This document shows, one piece after another, positions 8,734 through 18,113 of a DNA stretch of 64,000 nt. The notes below the pieces were generated by a model. It was not told where the DNA came from. It did not search any database and saw only the letters and a program-made list of their open reading frames with translations. The stretch is from Streptomyces sp. NBC_01198 (GTDB lineage Bacteria; Actinomycetota; Actinomycetes; Streptomycetales; Streptomycetaceae): assembly GCF_036010485.1 (NCBI RefSeq), contig NZ_CP108568.1:1860001-1924000 (forward strand). The letters run 5' to 3'. The number at the start of each line of letters is the position of its first letter. Within the stretch, counting starts at the first letter, position 1. The position numbers and the translations under genes are program-made.

Positions 8734-10872
8734 ATGCAAGTCTGGCCGGGTCAGTCCTACCCCCTCGGCGCCACCTTCGACGGCGCGGGCACCAACTTCG
8801 CTGTCTTCTCCGAGGTGGCCTCGCGGATCGAACTGTGTCTGCTGCACGACGACGGTTCCGAGACGGCGGTGGAGCTGCGCGAGGCCGACGCCTTCGTCCG
8901 GCACGCGTACCTGCCGGGGGTGATGCCGGGTCAGCGGTACGGATTCCGGGTGCACGGCCCGTACGAGCCGGCCCGCGGGCATCGCTGCAACTCGGCGAAA
9001 CTGCTGCTCGACCCCTACGCCAAGGCGATGAGCGGCGACATCGACTGGGACGAGTCGGTCTACGGCTACCGGTTCGGCCAGCCCGACTCGCGCAACGACC
9101 TGGACTCCGCCCCGCACACGATGACCTCGGTCGTGGTCAACCCGTACTTCGACTGGGCCGACGACCGGGCGCCGCGCATCGACTACCACCGCACCGTCAT
9201 CTACGAGGCTCACGTCAAGGGCCTGACGATGACCCACCCCGGCCTGCCGGAGGAGATCCGCGGCACCTACGCGGCCCTCGCGCACCCGTCCGTGATCGGC
9301 CATCTGGTGGAACTCGGCGTCACGACGCTGGAACTGATGCCGGTCCACCAGTTCATCCAGGACCACCGGCTGATGGACGCGGGCCTGGCCAACTACTGGG
9401 GTTACAACACCATCGGATTCTTCGCGCCGCACCACGCCTACGCCTCGCTGGGCGACCGCGGGCAGCAGGTGCTGGAGTTCAAGACGGCGGTCAGGGCCCT
9501 GCACCGGGCCGGTATCGAAGTGATCCTCGACGTGGTCTACAACCACACCGCGGAGGGCAGCCACCTCGGCCCGACACTGTCGCTGCGCGGCCTGGACAAC
9601 GCCTCGTACTACCGGCTCGGCGGCGACAAGCGGTACTACACCGACACCACCGGCACCGGCAACTCGCTGCTCATGCGCAGCCCGCACGTGCTCCAGCTGA
9701 TCATGGACTCGCTGCGCTACTGGGTCACCGAGATGCACATCGACGGCTTCCGCTTCGACCTCGCCGCCACCCTGGCCCGGCAGTTCCACGAGGTCGACCG
9801 GCTCTCGTCGTTCTTCGACCTGGTCCAGCAGGACCCGGTGGTCTCGCAGGTCAAGCTGATCGCCGAGCCCTGGGACGTCGGCGAGGGCGGCTACCAGGTC
9901 GGCAACTTCCCGCCGCTGTGGACCGAGTGGAACGGCAAGTTCCGCGACACCGTGCGCGACCTGTGGCGCGGCGAGAGCGCCACGCTGGCGGAGTTCGGCT
10001 CCCGGCTCACCGGCTCCTCCGACCTCTACCAGGACGACGGCCGCCGCCCGCTGGCCTCCATCAACTTCGTGACCTGCCACGACGGCTTCACGCTGCGCGA
10101 CCTGGTGTCGTACAACGACAAGCACAACGAGGCCAACGGCGAGAACAACAGGGACGGCGAGAGCTTCAACCGCTCCTGGAACTGCGGGGCCGAGGGCCCC
10201 ACCGACGACCGGCAGGTCAAGGCGCTGCGGCAGCGGCAGATGCGGAACTTCGTCGCGACGCTGATGCTCTCGCAGGGCGTGCCGATGCTCTCCCACGGCG
10301 ACGAGTTCGGCCGCACGCAGGGCGGCAACAACAACGTCTACTGCCAGGACAACGAGCTGGCGTGGATCGCCTGGCCGGACAAGCCGGGAACGGACGAGGA
10401 CGCCGACGAGGCGCACCGGATGCACGAGTTCGTGCGGACGATGGTGTGGCTGCGGCGCGACCACGCGGTCTTCCGGCGGCGCCGGTTCTTCCACGGGCGG
10501 CCCGTGCAGGGCACCCACGACGAGCTGTCCGACATCGCGTGGTTCACCGCGCAGGGCGGTGAGATGACGCAGCGCGAGTGGCAGGCCGCGCACGCCCGCT
10601 CGCTGGTCGTCTTCCTCAACGGCAACGCGATCTCCGAGCCGGGGCCGCGCGGCGAGCCGGTCACCGACGACTCCTTCCTGCTGATGTTCAACGCCGCGCC
10701 CCGGGCCCAGGAATTCCTGGTCCCGGTCAACCACGGCAAGGAGTGGCAGCTGATCGTCGACACGGAGCGCCCGGAGGGCGTGCCGCCGGGCACCGGCGAG
10801 CGGGTCGCGGCCGGGGACCGCATCCTGCTGGCCGACCGCAGCATGGTCGTCCTGCAGCGCCCGGCCGACTGA
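8734..10872 (+). CDS. glgX: Glycogen debranching enzyme GlgX (isoamylase-type, GH13)
   Basis: A 712-residue GH13 enzyme that cleaves alpha-1,6 branches of limit dextrins and glycogen. It has an N-terminal CBM48 module (about residues 10-110). Catalytic-domain region I is V-I-L-D-V-V-Y-N-H near 262. Region II is G-F-R-F-D-L near 336 (nucleophile D). Region III is L-I-A-E-P-W-D near 375 (acid/base E). Region IV is C-H-D-G-F near 447. The length is typical. ATG 8734 follows AGGAGTGGAAGAG, and a GTG at 8677 is possible but poorly supported. It leads the glgX-treY-treZ cluster: debranched linear glucans are the natural substrate of TreY. Confidence 0.93.
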   Translation: MQVWPGQSYPLGATFDGAGTNFAVFSEVASRIELCLLHDDGSETAVELREADAFVRHAYLPGVMPGQRYGFRVHGPYEPARGHRCNSAKLLLDPYAKAMSGDIDWDESVYGYRFGQPDSRNDLDSAPHTMTSVVVNPYFDWADDRAPRIDYHRTVIYEAHVKGLTMTHPGLPEEIRGTYAALAHPSVIGHLVELGVTTLELMPVHQFIQDHRLMDAGLANYWGYNTIGFFAPHHAYASLGDRGQQVLEFKTAVRALHRAGIEVILDVVYNHTAEGSHLGPTLSLRGLDNASYYRLGGDKRYYTDTTGTGNSLLMRSPHVLQLIMDSLRYWVTEMHIDGFRFDLAATLARQFHEVDRLSSFFDLVQQDPVVSQVKLIAEPWDVGEGGYQVGNFPPLWTEWNGKFRDTVRDLWRGESATLAEFGSRLTGSSDLYQDDGRRPLASINFVTCHDGFTLRDLVSYNDKHNEANGENNRDGESFNRSWNCGAEGPTDDRQVKALRQRQMRNFVATLMLSQGVPMLSHGDEFGRTQGGNNNVYCQDNELAWIAWPDKPGTDEDADEAHRMHEFVRTMVWLRRDHAVFRRRRFFHGRPVQGTHDELSDIAWFTAQGGEMTQREWQAAHARSLVVFLNGNAISEPGPRGEPVTDDSFLLMFNAAPRAQEFLVPVNHGKEWQLIVDTERPEGVPPGTGERVAAGDRILLADRSMVVLQRPAD

Positions 10873-10978
10873 CCCCGCGCGCCCTCAGCCGTTCGTCCAG
10901 GGCTTTTCACCCGCACGGGTGAGGCCAGGGGACAGATTCGAGGAGCAGGACGGGCGGAACGCGGGTAGAGAGGGTGAC

Positions 10979-13423
10979 ATGAGCGATACGCCGGCGCCGA
11001 GCGCCACCTACCGAATACAGGTGCAGCCCGGCTTCACGTTCGCCCAGGCCGCAGCGGTGGCCCCGTACATCGCGCGGCTCGGCGCCAGCCATCTGCACCT
11101 GTCGCCGGTGCTGGAGGCGGTGCCGGGCTCCGGGCACGGCTACGACGTGGTGGACCACACGAGGATCCGCGCGGAGCTGGGCGGCGAGCAGGGCCTGCGT
11201 GACCTGTCCCGCACCGCCCGCGAGCACGGCCTCGGGCTCATTTTGGACATCGTGCCGAACCACATGGCCGTCCCGGCCCCTGAACACCTGAACGGCCCAT
11301 TGTGGGCGGTCCTGCGCGACGGCCCGGACTCCGCCCACGCGGACTGGTTCGACATCGACTGGGCCGCCTTGGGCGGCAAGGTGCTGCTGCCGGTCCTGGG
11401 TGAGCCGCTGCCCGACGCGATGGGCGAGCTCTCGGTCGTACGGGACAAGGCCGCGGGCGGCAGGGTGCTCGGCTACTACGACCACCGTTTCCCGCTGCGC
11501 CCGGGCACCGAGGACCTGCCGCTGCCCGAGCTGCTGGAAGCGCAGTTCTACCGCCTGGCGTACTGGCGCGCGGCACGCACCGACCTGAACTACCGCCGCT
11601 TCTTCACCATCTCCGACCTGATCGCGATCCGCGTCGAGCGCCCCGAGGTCTTCGCCGCCACCCACGCCACCGTGCTGCGGCTGCTGGAGGAGGGCGTGGC
11701 CGACGGACTGCGGGTGGATCACCCGGACGGCCTCGCGGACCCCGCGGGCTACCTGCGGCAGCTGGCCAGGGCCAGCGGGGGGCGCTGGACGGTGGTGGAG
11801 AAGATCCTGCAGCCCGACGAGCCGCTGCCCGCGGACTGGGAGTGCGCGGGCACCACCGGCTACGACGCGCTGGACCGGATCGACGGGCTGTTCACCGACC
11901 CGGCGGGCGCCGCCGCCCTCGACGCCTTCCACCGCGACTACACCGGCGCCGACGACGACCGCGGCGGCCGTTGGACACCGACCGTGCGCAGGGCCGCCTA
12001 CCGGGTGGTCACCCGCGACCTGGCCGCCGAGGTCGCCCGGCTGCGCCGCGCGGCGCAGCGTGCCCTGGCCGGTGTGCCCGGCGCCGAGCCGTACGCCCCC
12101 GAGGTGCTCGACGACGCGATCCGCGAGCTCCTGGTGCGGGTGCCGGTCTACCGCCCGTACGTCCCGGCGGGCGGCCCGGCCGGCCCGGTGGACGAGGCGA
12201 TGCTGGAGCGGGCGGCGCGGGAGGCCAGCGCGGTGCTCCCGCCGGAGCTGGGCGGCGCCGTGGACGTCGTGCGGGACCTGGCGCTGGCCCGTCCCGCCGC
12301 GGGTACCGGCACGGACGCCGGCGACTTCACGGTGCGCTTCGCGCAGGTCGCCTCCGCGCTGCACGCGAAGTCCGTCGAGGACACCGCCTTCTACCGCTAC
12401 ACCCCGCTGCTCCCGCTGTGCGAGGTCGGCCGCGACCCGGGCCGGCCGGCCACGGCGCCGGCGGACTTCCACGCCTTCTGTGCCCGGCTCCAGCGCGACT
12501 GGCCCGCCACCGGCACCGTGCTCTCCACCCACGACACCAAGCGCAGCGCCGACCTGCGGCTGCGCCTCGCGGTGCTGACGGAGCTGCCGGAGGTGTGGCA
12601 GGAGTGGATGGAGCAGCGCGAGGCACGCGAGGCCGAGCTCGACTGCCCGCCCGCACCGGACCGACAGCTGCGCTACACCGCCTACCAGACCGGCGTGGGC
12701 CTCGGCTTCTGCCACCCGGACCGGATGGTGCCCGCGGTGCTGAAGGCCGCACGCGAGGCGGGGCTGCACACCACCTGGACCGAGCAGGACGAGGCGTACG
12801 AGAAGGCCGTCACCGACTTCGTCGAGAACGGCCCCTGCGGGGTGCAGGTCTACGACGTCGGCGAGTTCGCCGCGCGGCTGGACCCCTACGCCACCGCGAA
12901 CTCGCTCGGCGCGGCCCTGCTGCACCTGACGATGCCGGGCGTGCCCGACGTCTACCAGGGCACCGAATTCCCGGTGCACACGCTGGTCGACCCGGACAAC
13001 CGGGCGCCGATGACCCGCCCGGTCGACGGCACCCTGCGCTTCGGCGTCGACGAGACGCTGGACGGCCTGCTGTCCGGGCAGCAGCCGCACGACGCGGGCC
13101 GGCGGAAGCTGCGGCTGACCGCGGTGGCGCTGCGGCTGCGCAGAGACCACCCCCTGTGGTACGGCCCCGGCGGCGGGTACGAGCCGCTGGCCGCCGACGG
13201 CCCGGCCGCCGACCACTGCGTGGCCTTCGTCCGCGGCGGTGGCGCGCTGACCGCGGTGACCCGGCTCTCCCGCCGCCTGGAGCAGGCCGGCGGCTGGCGG
13301 GACACCGCCTTGCCGCTGCCGCCCGGCAGCTGGCGCAACCGCCTCGGCACCGGCACCTACCAGGGCCGGGTGCGGCTGGCGGAGCTGTTCGCCGACTCAC
13401 CCGTGGCGCTGCTGACCTGCTGA
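10979..13423 (+). CDS. treY: Malto-oligosyltrehalose synthase TreY
   Basis: An 814-residue GH13 isomerase that turns the reducing-end alpha-1,4 bond of maltodextrins into the alpha,alpha-1,1 bond of maltooligosyl-trehalose. The start of the fold is T-Y-R-I-Q, typical of TreY. Conserved regions are I-L-D-I-V-P-N-H near residue 88, G-L-R-V-D-H-P-D-G-L near 242, V-V-E-K-I-L near 270 (acid/base E) and S-T-H-D-T-K-R-S near 515. ATG 10979 has GAGAGGG just upstream. It lies between glgX and treZ on the same strand. Confidence 0.94.
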   Translation: MSDTPAPSATYRIQVQPGFTFAQAAAVAPYIARLGASHLHLSPVLEAVPGSGHGYDVVDHTRIRAELGGEQGLRDLSRTAREHGLGLILDIVPNHMAVPAPEHLNGPLWAVLRDGPDSAHADWFDIDWAALGGKVLLPVLGEPLPDAMGELSVVRDKAAGGRVLGYYDHRFPLRPGTEDLPLPELLEAQFYRLAYWRAARTDLNYRRFFTISDLIAIRVERPEVFAATHATVLRLLEEGVADGLRVDHPDGLADPAGYLRQLARASGGRWTVVEKILQPDEPLPADWECAGTTGYDALDRIDGLFTDPAGAAALDAFHRDYTGADDDRGGRWTPTVRRAAYRVVTRDLAAEVARLRRAAQRALAGVPGAEPYAPEVLDDAIRELLVRVPVYRPYVPAGGPAGPVDEAMLERAAREASAVLPPELGGAVDVVRDLALARPAAGTGTDAGDFTVRFAQVASALHAKSVEDTAFYRYTPLLPLCEVGRDPGRPATAPADFHAFCARLQRDWPATGTVLSTHDTKRSADLRLRLAVLTELPEVWQEWMEQREAREAELDCPPAPDRQLRYTAYQTGVGLGFCHPDRMVPAVLKAAREAGLHTTWTEQDEAYEKAVTDFVENGPCGVQVYDVGEFAARLDPYATANSLGAALLHLTMPGVPDVYQGTEFPVHTLVDPDNRAPMTRPVDGTLRFGVDETLDGLLSGQQPHDAGRRKLRLTAVALRLRRDHPLWYGPGGGYEPLAADGPAADHCVAFVRGGGALTAVTRLSRRLEQAGGWRDTALPLPPGSWRNRLGTGTYQGRVRLAELFADSPVALLTC

Positions 13424-13504
13424 TCCGCCCGTCACGCCTGCTGGGTCGGCAGGACGATCACCTGCCGCAGGCAGGCGACCGGCCGCCGCGCGTGGCAATC
13501 GCCC

Positions 13505-13531
13505 CGGGGACGCGGGGAACGGCGCGACCAG
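13505..13531 (+). repeat. Degenerate copy of a streptomycete intergenic repeat
   Basis: GGGGACGCGGGGAACGGCGC, followed by GACCAGC, resembles the GCGCGGGGAACTGCGCGACCAGC repeat scattered through streptomycete intergenic DNA. Better copies lie at 30931-31092. It sits in the 279-base treY-treZ gap, which otherwise shows nothing clear. Confidence 0.4.
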
Positions 13532-13702
13532 CGCCCACGCACCGCAAGCGCCAACGCCAACGCCACCGCAGTGGCAGCCCCTCGGCCGCGGGGACGGGGA
13601 ACGGGGAAAGCGATCACGGCGAGTGAAACTCGTCTGAGGGGTCCGGATCGCGGGCATGCATCTGGCGGGGCACGAGTGTCGTGGACCGGACGGGAGATGT
13701 GC

Positions 13703-15442
13703 GTGCTGTTCGAAGTGTGGGCGCCCCACGCCCAGCAGGTGGAGATCCTGATCGACGAGCGCGCCCACCGGCTCGGGCCGGACCCGTCCCGCGAGGGCTG
13801 GTGGCAGGCCGAGCTGCCCGCGCCGGCGGGCACCCGCTACGCGTACGTACTGGACGGCGGTCCGCCGCTGCCGGACCCGCGGTCGCGCCGGCAGCCGGAG
13901 GGACCCGACGGGCCCAGCGCGGTCGTCGACCACGACGCCTTCGCCTGGTCGGCGCCCTGGCCGGGCCGCGGGCTGCCGGGGGCGGTCCTCTACGAGCTGC
14001 ACGTCGGCACCTTCACCACCGAGGGGACCTTCGACGCGGCCGCGGAGCGGCTGCCGCACCTGGCCAGGCTGGGCATCACCCACGTCCAGCTGATGCCGGT
14101 CTGCCCCTTCCCCGGCACCAACGGGTGGGGCTACGAAGGGGTGTCGCTGTGGGCGGTGCACGAACCCTACGGCGGCCCCGAGGCGATGAAGCGCTTTGTC
14201 GACGCGGCACACCGCCACGGCCTCGGCGTGGTCCTCGACGTCGTACACAACCACCTGGGTCCGTCCGGCAACCATCTCCCGCCGTTCGGCCCGTACTTCA
14301 CCGACCGCCACCACACGCCCTGGGGCGACGCGGTGAATCTGGACGCGCCCGGCTCCGACGAGGTCCGCTCGTTCCTGACCGGCAGCGCGCTGGCCTGGCT
14401 GCGGGACTACCGACTCGACGGGCTGCGGCTCGACGCGGTCCACGCGCTGGTCGACACCCGCGCGCTGCACTTCCTGGAGGAGCTGTCCGTCGCCGTCGAC
14501 GGGCTGGCCGCGGCGGTCGGCCGCCCGCTGTTCCTGATCGCCGAGTCCGACCTCAACGACCCGCGTACCACCGCCCCGCGCGAGGCCGGCGGCCTCGGCC
14601 TGCACGCCCAGTGGAACGACGACTTCCACCACGCCCTGCACACCGCGGTGACCGGCGAGGCCCAGGGCTACTACGCCGACTTCGCCGCGGCCGGGCCCGC
14701 CGCGCTGGCCAAGATCCTCGGCCACGGCTTCTTCCACGACGGCAGCTACTCCTCCTTCCGTGCCCGCCACCACGGCCGCCCCCTGGACCCCGCCACCACC
14801 TCCGGGCACCGGCTGCTCGGCTACGCCCAGACCCACGACCAGATCGGCAACCGGGCCACCGGCGACCGGCTCACCCCGCAGCAGCTCACCGCCGCTGCGG
14901 CCCTCGTGCTGACCTCGCCCTTCACACCCATGCTGTTCATGGGCGAGGAGTGGGGCGCGTCGACGCCCTGGCAGTTCTTCACCGACCATCACGACGCGGA
15001 GCTGGGCGAGGCCATCACCCGCGGCCGGCGGCGCGAATTCGCCGCCCACGGCTGGGCGGAGCTGGACGTGCCCGACCCGCAGGACCCGGCCACCCGGGAC
15101 CGCTCCTGCCTGGACTGGGCCGAGCCGGACAAGCCGGAACACCGCGAGCTCCTCGACTGGTACCGCGCCCTGATCGCCCTGCGCCGAGCCGAGCCCGCCC
15201 TGACCGACCCGCAGCTCGACGCGGTCACCGCCACCGCGGGCGGCCGTACGCTGCGGGTGGCCCGCGGCCCCTTCCGCATCGTCGTCAACTTCTCCGACAC
15301 CCCGGCCCGGGTGCCGCTGGACGCCCGCTGCGACCTGGTCCTCGCCCGCCCCGCCTGCAAGGTGCTGCCCGGCCCCGCCGTCCAGCTCCCCGCCCGCGGG
15401 GCTGCCGTCCTGCGGACCGCCGGCGTTACGGTGGACGGGTGA
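13703..15442 (+). CDS. treZ: Malto-oligosyltrehalose trehalohydrolase TreZ
   Basis: A 579-residue GH13 hydrolase that releases free trehalose from maltooligosyl-trehalose, completing the TreY/TreZ route. It opens with L-F-E-V-W-A-P, the usual start of the N-terminal beta domain. Catalytic regions are V-L-D-V-V-H-N-H-L-G near residue 178, G-L-R-L-D-A-V-H near 240, I-A-E-S-D-L-N near 280 and T-H-D-Q-I-G-N near 376. GTG 13703 is preferred over ATG 13697 because GGGAG is 6 bases before it and directly abuts the ATG. Its stop overlaps the next small gene by GTGA. Confidence 0.93.
   Translation: MLFEVWAPHAQQVEILIDERAHRLGPDPSREGWWQAELPAPAGTRYAYVLDGGPPLPDPRSRRQPEGPDGPSAVVDHDAFAWSAPWPGRGLPGAVLYELHVGTFTTEGTFDAAAERLPHLARLGITHVQLMPVCPFPGTNGWGYEGVSLWAVHEPYGGPEAMKRFVDAAHRHGLGVVLDVVHNHLGPSGNHLPPFGPYFTDRHHTPWGDAVNLDAPGSDEVRSFLTGSALAWLRDYRLDGLRLDAVHALVDTRALHFLEELSVAVDGLAAAVGRPLFLIAESDLNDPRTTAPREAGGLGLHAQWNDDFHHALHTAVTGEAQGYYADFAAAGPAALAKILGHGFFHDGSYSSFRARHHGRPLDPATTSGHRLLGYAQTHDQIGNRATGDRLTPQQLTAAAALVLTSPFTPMLFMGEEWGASTPWQFFTDHHDAELGEAITRGRRREFAAHGWAELDVPDPQDPATRDRSCLDWAEPDKPEHRELLDWYRALIALRRAEPALTDPQLDAVTATAGGRTLRVARGPFRIVVNFSDTPARVPLDARCDLVLARPACKVLPGPAVQLPARGAAVLRTAGVTVDG
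15427..15438 (+). promoter_or_regulatory. Leaderless -10 box inside the end of treZ
   Basis: TACGGT (TANNNT type) ends 6 bases before GTG 15439. It lies in the last treZ codons, so the small downstream gene may have its own leaderless transcript besides treZ read-through. Confidence 0.4.
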
Positions 15443-15591
15443 CGCAGACACCGACCTCCCCCGCCACCGAGCCGCTCGCCGACTGCGTGCTGTGCGGCAA
15501 GCCGACCGAGCACCCGGCCACCACCCGGGGCGCCACCTACTGCCCGGTCTGCGAGTGGCAGGAAGCCCAGCGCACCGCCTGCTCCGGCTAG
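15439..15591 (+). CDS. 50-residue zinc-ribbon protein
   Basis: A very small protein with two Cys pairs, C-V-L-C-G and C-P-V-C-E-W, about 17 residues apart, which is a classic zinc-ribbon spacing. It starts with GTG inside the treZ stop (GTGA overlap) and ends by overlapping the stop of the opposite PPK2 gene by 4 bases. I do not know a function. Translational coupling to treZ and a possible own leaderless promoter both support that it is real. Such tiny zinc ribbons are usually nucleic-acid or protein-binding accessory factors, but that is only an inference. Confidence 0.6.
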   Translation: MTQTPTSPATEPLADCVLCGKPTEHPATTRGATYCPVCEWQEAQRTACSG

Positions 15592-16451
15592 GTCTTGAGC
15601 AGCGCCGCACGGCTGGCGGCCACGTCGAAGTCGGCCTTCGGGTACTCGGGGCCGATCAGCTCCATATGGTCGAGCAGCAGCTTGGCCACCGCCCAGTTCC
15701 GGTACCACTTGCGGTCGGCCGGCACGAGATACCAGGGCGCGCTGTCGGTCGAGCAGCGGTCCAGGGCGGCTTCGTAGGCCTCCTGGTAGGCCGGCCACAG
15801 CCCGCGCTCCGCGATGTCGCTCTCGGTGAACTTCCAGTGCTTATCCGGGTTGTCCAGCCGAGCCAGCAGCCGCTTGCGCTGCTCCTCGTAGCCGATGTGC
15901 AGGAAGATCTTCAGTACGGTGACGCCGTCGTCGGCCAGCGACTGCTCGAAGCGGTTGATCACGCTGTACCGCCGGCTCCAGGTGGCCCGCGGCACCAGCT
16001 CGCGCACCCGGGTGATCAGCACGTCCTCGTAGTGCGAACGGTCGAAGACGCCGATCTCCCCCGGCGCGGGCAGCGCCTTGCGGATCCGCCACAGGAACGG
16101 GTGGGCCGACTCCTCCTCGGTGGGGGTCTTGAACGCCGTCACCCGCACGCCGGTCGGGTTCAGCCCAGTCGCCACATGCTTGACCGTGCCGCCCTTGCCC
16201 GAGGTGTCCATGCCCTGGAGCACCAGCAGCAGGCACCGCGGATCACCCGAGGTGCTCTGCGCGAACAGCCGCCTCTGCAGCTCCGCCAGCCGCTCACGCA
16301 CCTGCGCGGTCTCGGCCCGCGCCTTCGACTTGCCGCCGGGGCTGCCGGGGGTCGCCCGGCTGTCGTAGTCCGCCAGGCTCACCCCGCCCTGCGGCACCCG
16401 CAGCAGCGACCGCAGGCCGCCGTCCGCCTTCTTGTGCTTGTCCTTGGCCAT
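15588..16451 (-). CDS. Polyphosphate kinase 2 family protein (PPK2)
   Basis: A 287-residue PPK2-type phosphotransferase, which moves phosphate between polyphosphate and nucleotides. The Walker A-like G-M-D-T-S-G-K-G-G is near residue 80. The Walker B-like F-D-R-S-H-Y-E-D is near 133-140. H-I-G-Y-E-E-Q-R-K-R-L and the C-terminal W-Y-R-N-W-A-V lid are typical. It is a one-domain form. Whether it prefers AMP, ADP or GDP cannot be read from the sequence. It runs away from zapE with a 19-base gap, so the two may be co-transcribed. Confidence 0.9.
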   Translation of the reverse strand: MAKDKHKKADGGLRSLLRVPQGGVSLADYDSRATPGSPGGKSKARAETAQVRERLAELQRRLFAQSTSGDPRCLLLVLQGMDTSGKGGTVKHVATGLNPTGVRVTAFKTPTEEESAHPFLWRIRKALPAPGEIGVFDRSHYEDVLITRVRELVPRATWSRRYSVINRFEQSLADDGVTVLKIFLHIGYEEQRKRLLARLDNPDKHWKFTESDIAERGLWPAYQEAYEAALDRCSTDSAPWYLVPADRKWYRNWAVAKLLLDHMELIGPEYPKADFDVAASRAALLKT

Positions 16452-16470
16452 GCACCGATCGTGCGCCCGT

Positions 16471-17502
16471 TCAGGCGGCCTCGCCAGCGCCGTTCGGCCG
16501 CCCGGCGTCCCTGGCCAGCGCGGTCAGCCGGGACACCGCACGGAAATACTTCTTCCGGTACCCGCCGGCCAGCAGCTCCGCCCCGAAGAGCCGGTCGAAC
16601 GGCACGCCGGAGGCCATCACGGGTATCTCCCGGTCGTAGAAGCGGTCCGCGAGCACCACCAGCCGCAGCGCCGCCGCCTGGTCGGTGACCTCGCCCACTC
16701 CGCGCAGGAAGACCGCCTCGACCCCGTCGCACAGCGCCCCGTACCTGCTCGGATGGACCGTCGCCAGATGCCCGGTCAGCGCCCCGAAGTCGTCCAGCGC
16801 CGCTCCCGGCGTCCGCCGCGCCGCCCGCGTCACCTCGTCGTCCGTGTACGGCTCCGGCGCCTGCGGCAGCCCGCGGTGCCGGTAGTCCTCACCGTCGATC
16901 CGCACGCTGGTGAACCGGGCCGACAGGCCCTGGATCTCCCGCATGAAGTCCGCCGCCGCGAAGCGCCCCTCCCCCAGCTTCCCCGGCAGCGTGTTCGACG
17001 TCGCCGCCAGCCGCACCCCCGCGTCGGCGAGCTTCCCCAGCAGCGTGGAGACCAGCACCGTGTCGCCCGGGTCGTCCAGCTCGAACTCGTCGATGCACAC
17101 CAGGCGGTGCTCCTTCAGCGCCTGCACCGCCTGCTGGAACCCCAGCGCCCCGACCAGATTCGTCAGCTCCACGAACGTGCCGAACGCCTTGCGCTCCCTG
17201 GGCGCCGGCGTGGCATGCCACAACGAGGCCAGCAGGTGCGTCTTGCCGACGCCGTAGCCACCGTCCAGATACACCCCGCCGCCCGGCGCCACCGTCTCCC
17301 GCCGGAACCATCCGCGCCGCCCCTCCGGCACCTTCCGCTCCGCGAACTCCCTGAGCCGCGCCACCGCGGCGGCCTGACTCGGCTGCGCCGGGTCCGCGAC
17401 GTACGTCTCGAACCGCACCGCGTCGAACCGGGGCGGCGGCACCATGTCCTGGACGAGCCGCCCCACCTCGAGCTGCGGGCTGCGCCCGCTGAGCGTGATC
17501 AC
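16471..17502 (-). CDS. zapE: ZapE/AFG1-type AAA ATPase (cell division protein ZapE)
   Basis: A 343-residue P-loop ATPase of the AFG1/ZapE family, which in Proteobacteria acts at the division ring. Walker A is G-G-Y-G-V-G-K-T near residue 82. Walker B is V-C-I-D-E-F-E-L-D-D near 135. Sensor 1 is A-T-S-N-T-L-P. The motif R-F-D-A-V-R-F-E-T-Y near 25 is typical. GTG 17502 is chosen because upstream codons run into repeat-rich DNA that does not look coding. Role in actinobacteria is inferred from the family. Confidence 0.85.
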   Translation of the reverse strand: MITLSGRSPQLEVGRLVQDMVPPPRFDAVRFETYVADPAQPSQAAAVARLREFAERKVPEGRRGWFRRETVAPGGGVYLDGGYGVGKTHLLASLWHATPAPRERKAFGTFVELTNLVGALGFQQAVQALKEHRLVCIDEFELDDPGDTVLVSTLLGKLADAGVRLAATSNTLPGKLGEGRFAAADFMREIQGLSARFTSVRIDGEDYRHRGLPQAPEPYTDDEVTRAARRTPGAALDDFGALTGHLATVHPSRYGALCDGVEAVFLRGVGEVTDQAAALRLVVLADRFYDREIPVMASGVPFDRLFGAELLAGGYRKKYFRAVSRLTALARDAGRPNGAGEAA

Positions 17503-18113
17503 GGCTGCATAGCCTAATGCGTCCTCCCCACGCCTGACGTGGCGGCTGGTCCCGGGCCGCCACCACGTGCACGTCCGTGGGGGGTGCCCGTGCCTCCGGC
17601 CCGGGGGGCGCCCCCGTCGGCGGGTGCACGTCCGTGGGGGTTGCCCGCGCCTGGCGGCGCGGGGTGTTTCCCACCCTCCCCCATGGCTCCGCGTGGGGGT
17701 GCCCCCAGACCCGTGACGGTGGTAGTTCGGCGAACGGCCTTCTTGTGGGGGTGACCACCATCGGCGGCTGTTCCGCCCGTGCGTGACGGTGTGCCGTGGG
17801 CACAGATGGCGCCGCCGGGGAGCCATCCACCTTCCCCGGGGGGCGGGTACGGGAGGGGGTGCCCACGTCCGAACGCTCCCTCCTCAGCCAGTGTCGGCAG
17901 GGGGCCGCCGGCGGCGGGGAGGGGACGGTCCGGGGGTGTCCCCGCAGGACTGCGCACAACTCCCGCTGGAAGGCACCGTAAGGGCTATGGTGCGCAGGCC
18001 GAGGAGATACCCCCGGGGCGGCACCGACCCACCCACCAGCGGCACCCGCACCCGACCAAACACCCGCACGGGCGGGCGGGCAACACAACACCCCCCATGC
18101 CAAACTGCACGGC
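17503..18113. other. 611-base intergenic region rich in G/C repeats
   Basis: No convincing gene is seen. It holds a 24-base direct repeat at 17567-17590 and 17624-17647 (one mismatch, beginning GTGCACGTCCGTGGGGG). It also has overlapping hairpins at 17678-17707, where CCCCCA pairs with TGGGGG, or TGGGGG pairs with the following CCCCCA. Open frames on both strands are simple consequences of GC content. Near the end, CAAACT lies 7 bases before the ATG at 18114 and could be a weak leaderless -10. Confidence 0.5.

Noticed and set aside
8563..10734. A 723-codon open frame antisense to glgX
   Set aside because: It mirrors the GC-biased codons of glgX, its translation is low-complexity Arg/Val/Gly, and no family motif appears.
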